NCBI GenBank assembly: GCA_947450325.1
Contig: CANFUT010000016.1
Coordinates: 1 to 64,000, forward strand
Reading direction: 5' to 3'
DNA: 64,000 bases
Origin: Flavobacteriia bacterium
GTDB lineage: Bacteria; Bacteroidota; Bacteroidia; Flavobacteriales_D; Crocinitomicaceae
Program-made: the position numbers and the translations under genes
Notes under the pieces: generated by a model
Database searches by the model: none
Told to the model about the DNA's origin: nothing
Seen by the model: the letters and a program-made list of their open reading frames with translations, nothing else
In this document: positions 29,051-36,951 of the stretch, one piece after another
Numbering within the stretch: the first letter of the stretch is position 1
Layout of the letters: every line of letters starts with the position of its first letter

Positions 29051-30049
29051 TCATCTTTTTCTCTTTTCGTAACGGAAAGTTTCGAGATAAAAATAAGGTT
29101 CGCCCGATGCATTTTCTTTTTTGTGTTTCAAATATATCGGTTTTCCACTGGCGTCATATTCAAAATTATGAACGGTTCGAGTGATGAAAATATTGTCGGA
29201 AATCGTTGAGTCGATGTATGAAATCCACTGATTCTTTTTGTTGTACTGATAACTGCGCTTGATTTCAAACGGATAATCTTCTATAATTCGTTCTTTCAAT
29301 GCGCCTGTTGGCCAGTAATTGTACAAATGCACTTCTTTTTCCTTCACTTTATTTTCGACTTTGTAGCGCTTATAGGGTTTTCTTGGAGTTCCCCAAATCA
29401 CCCAATCATTACTCGCTGGTTTCAAAATTGAATCTACAGAAAGAGGTCCCCAATATTTTTTCTGTTTGAGAAAATAAATGCGTTCATTTGTTTCAATGTC
29501 TTCATAACAAGAAGCTTTCGGTTTGTTGTACGAATATCTGTGAAGCACATAATTGTATTCTCTTTCTGATTGGAAATCGGTTGTAAAGTCATTGATTGAA
29601 TCCCTAGCTGAGAGGAATTTGAAAACATCTGGTGACACATTTCTGAAACCATTTCTGTCCATTTTCCCTTGATAAATGAAACTTGAACGGGCAATTTCTC
29701 TATCGTCGTAATAGTAATAAATCACGAGGTACAACACTTTGCCATTTGTATCGAAATAATATTCACTTTTTTCTCTTGGCATTGCTTCACTAGCAGAGAT
29801 GCTGTTGGTGTCACCAATGATTCTTGGGAAAATGCGTTTGGTAATTTTATAAATGTTGTTGGCTCGAATCAATGAATCATTGAACCACAGTGGAAAGGAT
29901 AATTCTGATTCGAAATTTTCATTGAAAAACAGCGGATTAATCCATTGTTTTTTGTTTAAAGGCATTTTAGAAAGTGCGTTTTTTTCCTTTCCTGAATCGC
30001 AAGCGAAGAGGATGAAAATCATTGCAAAAACTGAAAAAATCTTGAACAT
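29051..30049 (-). CDS. Lipoprotein of unknown function
   Basis: The 332-aa protein has a lipoprotein signal (MFKIFSVFAMIFILFACDSG), with the lipidated Cys at residue 17. The rest is rich in Tyr, Lys and Asn. It has short strand-turn repeats loosely like those of the MORN-repeat protein downstream (YNYWPTGALKERIIEDYP, FEYDASGKPIYLKHKKE), which suggests a YD/MORN-like beta-structure. No catalytic motif was recognised. It lies 116 bp upstream of the MORN-repeat gene on the same strand, so the two may be related in function. Confidence 0.65.
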   Translation of the reverse strand: MFKIFSVFAMIFILFACDSGKEKNALSKMPLNKKQWINPLFFNENFESELSFPLWFNDSLIRANNIYKITKRIFPRIIGDTNSISASEAMPREKSEYYFDTNGKVLYLVIYYYYDDREIARSSFIYQGKMDRNGFRNVSPDVFKFLSARDSINDFTTDFQSEREYNYVLHRYSYNKPKASCYEDIETNERIYFLKQKKYWGPLSVDSILKPASNDWVIWGTPRKPYKRYKVENKVKEKEVHLYNYWPTGALKERIIEDYPFEIKRSYQYNKKNQWISYIDSTISDNIFITRTVHNFEYDASGKPIYLKHKKENASGEPYFYLETFRYEKRKR

Positions 30050-30165
30050 GATGAGAATTATGGAACTAAAGATAAGGAAAAATAAGTTTAAATCTCGAAA
30101 TTGAGATTTTGATAAATTTTCAAATACTCAAAATATCTTTGATTTTTGGCGTTTCTACTTTGTTC

Positions 30166-30198
30166 TTGATATTCTTGAAAAATTAAGTGTTAATTTTA
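30166..30198 (+). promoter_or_regulatory. Candidate promoter of the histidine kinase gene
   Basis: TTG (30166-30168), 22 nt of spacer and TAATTTTA (30191-30198) give a -33/-7-like pair with one mismatch in TAnnTTTG. It is 28 nt upstream of the ATG. Confidence 0.3.
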
Positions 30199-30226
30199 GG
30201 CATTCAGACTTAAGCTTGAATTGGAA

Positions 30227-31783
30227 ATGAATTTATACTCAAACAAACAAAAATGGAAGATTATTTTGCTGCTCATAGCATTGTTGCTCGTGGGTGCATC
30301 TTTGTTTGTTTCCAATACAATCGTCACCAAAGTTGGTGATAGAGAGCGCGACCGTGTAAAGCAATGGGCAGATGCGATCAAGAAGAAAGTTGAATTGGTG
30401 CAATTGACAAACCGCACTTTTTCTCAACTGCGAGACAAGGAAAAATCCGAAATGGAAATGTGGATTGACGCCACGAAAGAAATTTCGAAGCCAATCGCAG
30501 GAGATTTTATGCCTGATTATGAATTGCCGCTCAAAATTATCAGCAAAAACAAAGATATTCCGGTGATTTTGATTGATAACAATCGCGCTGTTTCGACTTA
30601 CATCAATTTAGATTTAGACACAGTAGCCATTCGCTCTGAAAATCCTGGTTTATCAAAAGCGCAGTTGAACCAATTGTTTGAAGATTCTTTGCTGAAATTG
30701 TCGGACCAATGGCGATTGAAAAATCCTGCGTTTACGATTGAGGTTTACGAAGGCTTGTTTATGACCTATATTTACAACGATTCGCGAGAAATTGTGAAGT
30801 TGGAGAAAGAACGTGATTCTTTGTTGCGCTCGTTCAATCAAGAGTTAATCGAGAACAAAGGAATGGTTCCCGTTTTATTGATTGACAACAAAACGGATTC
30901 TATTTTAGCCACCAATTTGCCAGCGAATAAAGTTTCTGATTCCATTTTACCAATAACAATTGCGAATTTGAAAGCGATTAATACGCCCATTGCCATTAAT
31001 TTTTCGACGGAACAAAACAGTTTGTTGCTGTATGATGATAGTCCAGAATTGAAACAATTGCAATATTTTCCTTACATCCAATTTGGGATTATTGGTTTGT
31101 TCATTTTTATTGGATATTTGATTTTCAGTACTTTTCGTAAAGCGGAGCAAAACCAAGTTTGGGCTGGAATGGCGAAAGAAACTGCGCATCAATTGGGAAC
31201 ACCACTTTCTTCACTGATGGCTTGGGTGCAATTGTTGGAAGCCCAAAATGTGGATCCGATGATCATCGAGGAAATGCAAAAAGACGTCAATCGCTTAGAA
31301 ACTGTGACGGATCGTTTCTCGAAAATTGGTTCAGGTACCAAATTGGAACGAAAAAACATTGTTGAAACGACCAAAAAAGTGATGGATTATTTGCGTCACC
31401 GAATTTCAAATAAAATCGAGTTTGAATTTAAGTCCGAAAATTCTGAAATAGAAGTGCTTCACAACGCTCCTTTGATGGAATGGGTAATCGAAAACATCGC
31501 GAAAAATGCCGTTGATTCCATGGAAACTGCTGGAAAATTGAGTGTGTATGTACACGAAACGCCAGAATGGGTGCACATCGACATCAAAGACACTGGAAAA
31601 GGAATGCCGCCCAAATTATTCAAAACGATTTTCCAACCAGGATTTACCACTAAAAAACGCGGTTGGGGATTGGGCTTATCGCTTGTGAAACGCATCGTGC
31701 ACGAAAACCACAAAGGCAAAGTGTTTGTGTTGGAGTCTGAAGTGGGGAAGGGGACGATTTTTAGGATTAGTATTCCGTTGTGA
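30227..31783 (+). CDS. Orphan membrane sensor histidine kinase
   Basis: With ATG at 30227 (the longer frame begins at TTG two codons earlier) the protein is 518 aa. One helix lies at residues 11-29 and a second near 283-303, bracketing a periplasmic sensor of about 250 residues that is rich in charged residues. The H-box is ETAHQLGTPLSSLMAW with His321. The N-box is ENIAKNAVDS, the G1 box DTGKGMP and the G2 region RGWGLGLSLVKRIV. No HAMP domain is obvious. No response regulator is adjacent, so its partner is elsewhere. The signal sensed is unknown. Confidence 0.88.
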   Translation: MNLYSNKQKWKIILLLIALLLVGASLFVSNTIVTKVGDRERDRVKQWADAIKKKVELVQLTNRTFSQLRDKEKSEMEMWIDATKEISKPIAGDFMPDYELPLKIISKNKDIPVILIDNNRAVSTYINLDLDTVAIRSENPGLSKAQLNQLFEDSLLKLSDQWRLKNPAFTIEVYEGLFMTYIYNDSREIVKLEKERDSLLRSFNQELIENKGMVPVLLIDNKTDSILATNLPANKVSDSILPITIANLKAINTPIAINFSTEQNSLLLYDDSPELKQLQYFPYIQFGIIGLFIFIGYLIFSTFRKAEQNQVWAGMAKETAHQLGTPLSSLMAWVQLLEAQNVDPMIIEEMQKDVNRLETVTDRFSKIGSGTKLERKNIVETTKKVMDYLRHRISNKIEFEFKSENSEIEVLHNAPLMEWVIENIAKNAVDSMETAGKLSVYVHETPEWVHIDIKDTGKGMPPKLFKTIFQPGFTTKKRGWGLGLSLVKRIVHENHKGKVFVLESEVGKGTIFRISIPL

Positions 31784-31806
31784 TAAGCGTAATATAAGAT
31801 CTTCTT

Positions 31807-31840
31807 GTTCTTTCTTTTTTCTTGATAAGAAAGAAAGAAC
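31807..31840. terminator. Terminator-like inverted repeat after the histidine kinase
   Basis: GTTCTTTCTTT (31807-31817) and AAAGAAAGAAC (31830-31840) are perfect 11-bp inverted arms with a 12-nt loop, 24 nt after the kinase stop. They are low in GC and purely A/G against C/T, so this may instead be a dispersed repeat. Confidence 0.4.
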
Positions 31841-32048
31841 CAAAGAAAAAATCAAGGCTACGCAATCAAAGCTAAAAAATTCCAATTTATGACTAAACAA
31901 AAGTAAACTCGCAACAAAGTGCGATTTAGTTGTGAAGTTCATCTATGCTCAGACAGTACTTTTGTTTGGTCGTCAAAAATTCCAATTTTTCTTAACGCTT
32001 TTATTGCTAAGGCCGGAAAATGTCGTGAAACTTTTGATTTTCGCTTTT

Positions 32049-32193
32049 TCCTCCCCCTTAGTCCCCCTCCAAAGGGGGAAATTTAAATTTTTGCCAAAAT
32101 AAAGAGTTTTAAAACTTGGCTAGAACATTTTCGTTTTTTGATTATAGATAATTTGGCATACTTCCCCCTTTGGAGGGGGACCGAGGGGGAGGA
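32049..32193. repeat. Inverted pair of C-rich dispersed repeats
   Basis: A 32-bp motif beginning TCCTCCCCCT and ending CCAAAGGGGGAA (about 32049-32080) recurs as its reverse complement at 32162-32193 with a few differences, about 80 bp away. Each copy also has an internal CCCCC/GGGGG hairpin. The rest of the 31784-32257 gap is AT-rich and holds no gene that I can support. A related copy is at 39799-39854. Confidence 0.75.
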
Positions 32194-32257
32194 CCTTTTT
32201 CAATAGATCAAAATACGAGGACAATTAGAAAGTCTCCTGTCTATCGTCTAAAGTTTC

Positions 32258-32707
32258 CTAAAGTAGTCCAAATTGCGTAAAATGATGCGTCAAATGCTTT
32301 GAATGCAGGCGATTCCATTGATCAAAATCTAATGGACCGTAATATGGGTGTGGGTGTTTTAATCCTGGATTATCGGCATACAGAGATTCTAAATCTAACC
32401 ACGTTTCAACATATTCGTCTATGGCCAATTCAATTTCTGAATGACACAATGGTGTATCGTCTTTCACGAAAGAAACCTTTAAATTGGCAGCCATTGGTTT
32501 ATCAGAATCCAAAAATGCAACCATTCTTTCCAAACGGTCTTCTGGAACTTCCAGTGGGAAAGGCGTTTCGCCTGTGGCGATTTTGAGAGTGTCTGTCAAG
32601 TGCTCAATCATGCGTTGCGCGCCCATTGAACCCCAATTTGGTTTTGAATCCGCATTGAGCTTATCAAAATACGGCAAAAGTGTTTCTAAATCGGTTGAAA
32701 TAAACAT
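32258..32707 (-). CDS. DUF1569 / DinB-like protein
   Basis: The 149-aa protein resembles the DUF1569 family, a DinB-like four-helix bundle. The N-terminal part has SMGAQRMIEHLTDTLKIATG, and the C-terminal helix HSKHLTHHFTQFGLL has the His residues usually found at the metal site (His36 and His141/142 are candidates). Homologues are sometimes annotated as part of oxepin-CoA hydrolase, but no paa genes are nearby. The ATG overlaps the stop of the lipid kinase by one base (TAATG), so it is the last gene of a coupled operon. The biochemical role is unknown. Confidence 0.75.
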   Translation of the reverse strand: MFISTDLETLLPYFDKLNADSKPNWGSMGAQRMIEHLTDTLKIATGETPFPLEVPEDRLERMVAFLDSDKPMAANLKVSFVKDDTPLCHSEIELAIDEYVETWLDLESLYADNPGLKHPHPYYGPLDFDQWNRLHSKHLTHHFTQFGLL

Positions 32708-33591
32708 TATTTGAAATTTTTTCCTACCAAGATATTCAAACTTTTTGGAATAACTTGCACATTCAGTTCATTTCTTACTTCAAAAGGTTCACCGTCGTAG
32801 TGAGCCATCTTGTGTGTCAAGGTGATTCTCACTTTTTCAACAGGGATAATTTCCGAAAAACGAGAGCGGTGAGAAGTGCGTTTAAAAAATCTGTAAACCA
32901 CTGCAGGCGCTTTCCACATCGAAAAAGGTTTTAGAATGCACAACTCGATTTTTCCATCAGAAATATTCGAATAAGGCGAAACACAAAATCCATTTCCGAA
33001 CTCAGAAGAGTTTGCCAAGGTGCACAATACAACGGGCAATTCTCTTTGGTAAGTTGGGAATTCAATTTTCACAGAAATTGGTTTGTAAGAAGCATATTCT
33101 CTAAGTACCAATTTCGCATAACTCCAAAAACCACGTGTGTGGTATTCGTCGAATTTTTTGGCAATCAATGCGTCAAATCCGTAACCGCCAACGCCTAAAA
33201 ATGGTTTGTCATTTACCAAAACGGTGTCCATTACAGAAGCGTTTTGTTCGTTGATGCTTTGGATCGCTTCGATGAGGTTTAAAGGAATTTTCAAATGACG
33301 CGCCAATCCATTTCCTGAACCTGCAGGAAGAATGGCCAATTTCGTTTCAGTACCAATCAAAGCGGTACCGACTTCATGCACAGAACCGTCGCCGCCTACA
33401 GCACAAACGATGTCAAATCCATCAATTGCAGATTGGGCTGCAATGGCTTTGGCGTGTTTTCTATATTCAGTAATGGTGATTTCGTAATCGAAAATGGAGT
33501 GATCGAGGTACTGTTCTATCAATGCAGGCAATTGGTTTTTCTTACCGATTCCCGATATTGGATTGATGATGAAGCGAATTTTCTTTTTCAT
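32707..33591 (-). CDS. Diacylglycerol kinase-family lipid kinase (YegS/DgkB-like)
   Basis: The 294-aa protein has the diacylglycerol-kinase catalytic domain: FIINPISGIGKKNQ at the start, the nucleotide loop CAVGGDGSVHEV (GGDGS at residues 66-70) and ILPAGSGNGLARHL (residues 87-100). The C-terminal beta-sandwich domain is present (SPYSNISDGKIELCILKPF, HYDGEPFEV). It would phosphorylate diacylglycerol or a related lipid with ATP at the inner membrane. Its start lies 50 bp inside the end of the LTA-synthase-like gene. This suggests that it recycles diacylglycerol released by that enzyme (inference). Confidence 0.9.
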   Translation of the reverse strand: MKKKIRFIINPISGIGKKNQLPALIEQYLDHSIFDYEITITEYRKHAKAIAAQSAIDGFDIVCAVGGDGSVHEVGTALIGTETKLAILPAGSGNGLARHLKIPLNLIEAIQSINEQNASVMDTVLVNDKPFLGVGGYGFDALIAKKFDEYHTRGFWSYAKLVLREYASYKPISVKIEFPTYQRELPVVLCTLANSSEFGNGFCVSPYSNISDGKIELCILKPFSMWKAPAVVYRFFKRTSHRSRFSEIIPVEKVRITLTHKMAHYDGEPFEVRNELNVQVIPKSLNILVGKNFK

Positions 33592-35488
33592 TGGATGTCA
33601 TTTGATTCAGAATCAAGTCACGATTGTAGCGCTGAATCAAGGCTTTTAACCTTTTTTCAAACACTTGACTTTCTTTCTTGTAATAAGAAAGCGAGTCGGG
33701 CGTGTCTTTTCTTCTGATCATTGCACCATACAAATTTCGTGCCTTATCGTTCGAAAATGTTAATAAATAGTTATTTCTGAAGTAATGATAGGTTCCTTCC
33801 AGATAGGTAATTGCTTCAGGTTCATGTTTTTGATAGTAAGAATTACCCATCGAATAATATTTTTTTTCGATATTCAATAAATCCAATAAAGTGGGTAAAA
33901 TATCGATGTGTTGGAAAAATTGCGTTTCCTTTTTGGGCTGAATCAATTTTTTTGGGTGAAAAAACAAAATCGGAATCTTGAACATTTCAGTTCGCTGACT
34001 GTAAATTGGACTTGAAGTTGCTGAAGTATGATCAGCGCACAAAATGAAAACAGTATTCTCGTACCAAGGTTGCTTTTTGGCTTCTTCGAAAAACTTTCTC
34101 AAGCTGTAATCTCCGTAGTTGATTGATTCACAAATTTGCTCTTTGCCTTTTTTCAATTTTCCACGCATGTGCGGTGGAATGTAATATGGATGATGCGACG
34201 AAAGCGTAAAAAGCGTTGCGAAAAATGGTTTTTTATATTTAGACAATTGTTTGGCGGTCCAAGGATTGAAATATTCATCTAAAATCCCCCAAGTTTTGTC
34301 GAAATGCGCATCGTTGTTGTATTCTTTTCGACCAAAATAACCGTCAAATCCCGCTTGCGCTGCGAATCCATCAAACTTCATAGATCCGTTGGTGGCTCCG
34401 TGGTAGAAACCAGAAACATATCCGTTTTCGTGTAAAATTTGGGGCAAAGATTCAATTTTATTGCTTCCATAAGCGGAAGAAATGTAAGGATTATCCAGCA
34501 AAGATGGAATCGATGCGATGATTGAAGGAACAGCTTCAATGGATTTTTTTCCGTTGGAAATTCCGTTCGTGAAATATAAACTTTCGCCCGCCAAGGAATC
34601 CAAAAATGGCATGTATGAAATTTCAGCTCCTGCAGCGCCACACCATTCGTTTCCAAAGCTTTCCAACATGATAATTACTACATTGGTATTGTTGGGCAAA
34701 ATGTGTTGCGGTTGAGAAACGTGAATGGGATTGAATAAGCGTTTTTCTTCTTCGAGTGAAAAGTATTTTTTCTGTTCTAGATTTGCTTTGTCGTAAGATT
34801 TCAGCATGGTGAAAGGCGTGTTCAACACCAGCGCGGTATTTTCCACTCGAGTGAATTGGGATGCATCAATGGGACTAAGCGGTTTCAATCCAAATCCACC
34901 GCGACCAAGCAAAATGAAAAATGCCAAAACGCTCAGAAACAAAATGCTGTCTTTAATCCAAAATGCGCTATTTCCAATGATTTTGCGATTGGGTTTGATT
35001 TTAGTTTTGTTGTACAACCAATTCGTGAGGATAAAAAACAGAATTAGTAGCAAGAGCAACAACCAAAAATCGCGCAGAAATGAGCCAATTTGTTGCATGA
35101 AATCATTGCCTGCGCTCAACATCGTGAACAAATCTATCGTTGATCTTTTGCTAGTATAATTGAAATATTCGACATCAATCAAATTCAATAAAACGACAAC
35201 AGTATTGATAAAAACAAAAATGACTTTCAGTCCAAATTGATAGTATTTGTTTTCCCTGAATGGTTGTGGGAAAATCGACAAGATGATGAAAGGTAAACTG
35301 ACTAAACTGATGGTAACCAAATCAAACCACAAGGCAACAAAAAAATCGTTGAATCCGATATTGGTGAAACTTGGGCTGTTGAAAATGTAGAAAACGACGC
35401 GCGTCAATTGCATGAAAAACAGCATAATTCCAAGTCTCTTCAACAAAGCTTTGAGGTGAATTGGAAGCATATTTTTCAGTTTATTCAT
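33542..35488 (-). CDS. LTA-synthase-family membrane sulfatase (phosphoglycerol transferase-like)
   Basis: The 648-aa protein has five N-terminal transmembrane helices (about residues 15-36, 46-72, 84-105, 138-158 and 175-197). The extracytoplasmic sulfatase domain follows. Metal-site elements are VVIIMLESFGNEWCG (Glu276), the nucleophile region NGKKSIEAVPSI with Ser316 where LtaS has Thr, SGFYHGATNGSMKFDG, LSSHHPYYIP and FILCADHTSATSS. LtaS and MdoB enzymes transfer phosphoglycerol from phosphatidylglycerol and release diacylglycerol. The acceptor in a Gram-negative cell would be a glycan or lipid other than teichoic acid. It is the first gene of an operon with a lipid kinase and a DUF1569 gene. 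Confidence 0.88.
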   Translation of the reverse strand: MNKLKNMLPIHLKALLKRLGIMLFFMQLTRVVFYIFNSPSFTNIGFNDFFVALWFDLVTISLVSLPFIILSIFPQPFRENKYYQFGLKVIFVFINTVVVLLNLIDVEYFNYTSKRSTIDLFTMLSAGNDFMQQIGSFLRDFWLLLLLLILFFILTNWLYNKTKIKPNRKIIGNSAFWIKDSILFLSVLAFFILLGRGGFGLKPLSPIDASQFTRVENTALVLNTPFTMLKSYDKANLEQKKYFSLEEEKRLFNPIHVSQPQHILPNNTNVVIIMLESFGNEWCGAAGAEISYMPFLDSLAGESLYFTNGISNGKKSIEAVPSIIASIPSLLDNPYISSAYGSNKIESLPQILHENGYVSGFYHGATNGSMKFDGFAAQAGFDGYFGRKEYNNDAHFDKTWGILDEYFNPWTAKQLSKYKKPFFATLFTLSSHHPYYIPPHMRGKLKKGKEQICESINYGDYSLRKFFEEAKKQPWYENTVFILCADHTSATSSPIYSQRTEMFKIPILFFHPKKLIQPKKETQFFQHIDILPTLLDLLNIEKKYYSMGNSYYQKHEPEAITYLEGTYHYFRNNYLLTFSNDKARNLYGAMIRRKDTPDSLSYYKKESQVFEKRLKALIQRYNRDLILNQMTSNEKENSLHHQSNIGNR

Positions 35489-35501
35489 GCGTTACTTTTT
35501 T

Positions 35502-35509
35502 CAAAAGTA
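35502..35509 (-). promoter_or_regulatory. -7 box upstream of the LTA-synthase-like operon
   Basis: On the minus strand TACTTTTG matches TAnnTTTG and ends 13 nt before the ATG at 35488. No clear -33 TTTG is present. Confidence 0.3.
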
Positions 35510-35625
35510 GGGACAAAATTTGAGGATTTGGAAGTTTAATTCGATTTTTTGATTTTGAGCGAAGATAATGAAATTGGTTTTCATATTGAGTTCAAAAGCA
35601 ACAAGCTAATACAGGATTTTAGGTA

Positions 35626-36738
35626 TCAGTTTTTTACAAAGCGATTTATTGTTTGGCCAATTTTTACTAAGTAAATGCCATTTGAAAGATTTCTGATGTC
35701 GATTAAGGGTTCGTTTTCTGAGAGTGTCTGTGTTAGGAGAATTTTTCCATTTAAATCAGACAAAACAATGGGCATATTATCTGCATTATCTATTTCAATA
35801 TGTATCCAATTAGCTGCCGGATTCGGTATAATTTTAAATTCTGAATATTCTAAATCTGAAATTCCCACCGACGCACAGTCCTCTGAATAGAACGATTGTG
35901 CATCCTCTGACCAGTTTGGATTACTAGTTGCAAAAGCTGAATTATCTACTTGAATACAGTAAAGGTTGGGGTTTACTACAGATTCAAAAAGATTCAATAT
36001 ATCGTTTGAATTGTTTCTCAAATTTAAAAAGCTCAGATTATTACTGTCGACAAATAGCTGTTGTAATGCAAAACATAAACTGAAATCAAGTTCCTCGATA
36101 TTATTGTCGCGACAGTTGAAAGAAGTCAGCATCCCATGCATTCCTACATTAATTGAGGTCAATTGATTTTGTATGCAGGCAAAAAATTCAAGGTCAAAAA
36201 GATTAGAAATATCAAGATTTCCAGAAAGTTGATTTTCACCACAAGATAGATATGCAAGATTGGTATTATTTTCTATGTTCAGATAAGTGAGATTGTTTGT
36301 GTAACACATTAAATACCACAATTGAGGATGAGAAGAGAAGTCCAAGGAATCTAATTGGTTGTTGTTAATATCAATTGATTGAAGCGATTGAATATTATCT
36401 AAATTGATGTCCGTTAAGTTGTTATAAGATGCCGAGAAAGCAATTAATTGGGTGTTTTGCGACAAATTAAGGGAAGTTAGATTATTCCCATTGCAATCAA
36501 GTGTTTCAATATTTATAAATGCTTCGATTCCAGTGAGGTCATCAATATTTCTGTATGAAATATCAAGTTGTCCTATAACTTGCTGAGCATCTGAATTTAA
36601 TATTGATCCATTTAATCCATCTGTATCAAAATTTGCGTCTATCAACGCCTGCTCAAAATTTGCATCAGGAATAATTGTTGACTGCCCAAAAGAATAGATA
36701 GTGAAGACCACTGCAAAAAGGGAAAGTATTATTTTCAT
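35626..36738 (-). CDS. Secreted leucine-rich-repeat protein with T9SS sorting domain
   Basis: With ATG at 36738 the protein is 370 aa and starts with MKIILSLFAVVFTIYSFGQ, a signal peptide; the longer frame needs TTG. Residues about 20-270 carry roughly nine LRRs of the Bacteroidota type (LTSLNLSQNTQL, LTDINLDNIQSL, LTYLNIENNTNL, LSFLNLRNNSND), spaced about 21 residues. The N-terminal cap IPDANFEQALIDANFDTDGLNG is typical. The last 75 residues form a sorting domain (FKIIPNPAANWIHIEID, ending TINRFVKN). It is probably a surface binding protein; the ligand is unknown. No partner gene is adjacent. Confidence 0.85.
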   Translation of the reverse strand: MKIILSLFAVVFTIYSFGQSTIIPDANFEQALIDANFDTDGLNGSILNSDAQQVIGQLDISYRNIDDLTGIEAFINIETLDCNGNNLTSLNLSQNTQLIAFSASYNNLTDINLDNIQSLQSIDINNNQLDSLDFSSHPQLWYLMCYTNNLTYLNIENNTNLAYLSCGENQLSGNLDISNLFDLEFFACIQNQLTSINVGMHGMLTSFNCRDNNIEELDFSLCFALQQLFVDSNNLSFLNLRNNSNDILNLFESVVNPNLYCIQVDNSAFATSNPNWSEDAQSFYSEDCASVGISDLEYSEFKIIPNPAANWIHIEIDNADNMPIVLSDLNGKILLTQTLSENEPLIDIRNLSNGIYLVKIGQTINRFVKN

Positions 36739-36905
36739 AAAGTAATTTTGATGCAATGTACTTTATTTTTCCAGCAGTCCAAGCTAAATCATTAGCTCTT
36801 TTACTCAGATGTTACAGTGAGCGTTTTAAGTGTATTAGCAAATTACCATTATATTTCAACAACAAAATATAACCAAGACCTCACGGTCTGAAATCCTTTG
36901 CTGAA

Positions 36906-36924
36906 TTCTATTTCAAAAATAGAA
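36906..36924 (-). terminator. Weak hairpin after polA
   Basis: TTCTATTT (36906-36913) and AAATAGAA (36917-36924) pair over 8 bp with a 3-nt loop, about 30 nt after the polA stop. It is AT-rich and lacks a good T-run, so it is only a possible terminator. Confidence 0.25.
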
Positions 36925-36951
36925 CATAAAAGTCCAAAAACACTCTCAAAA

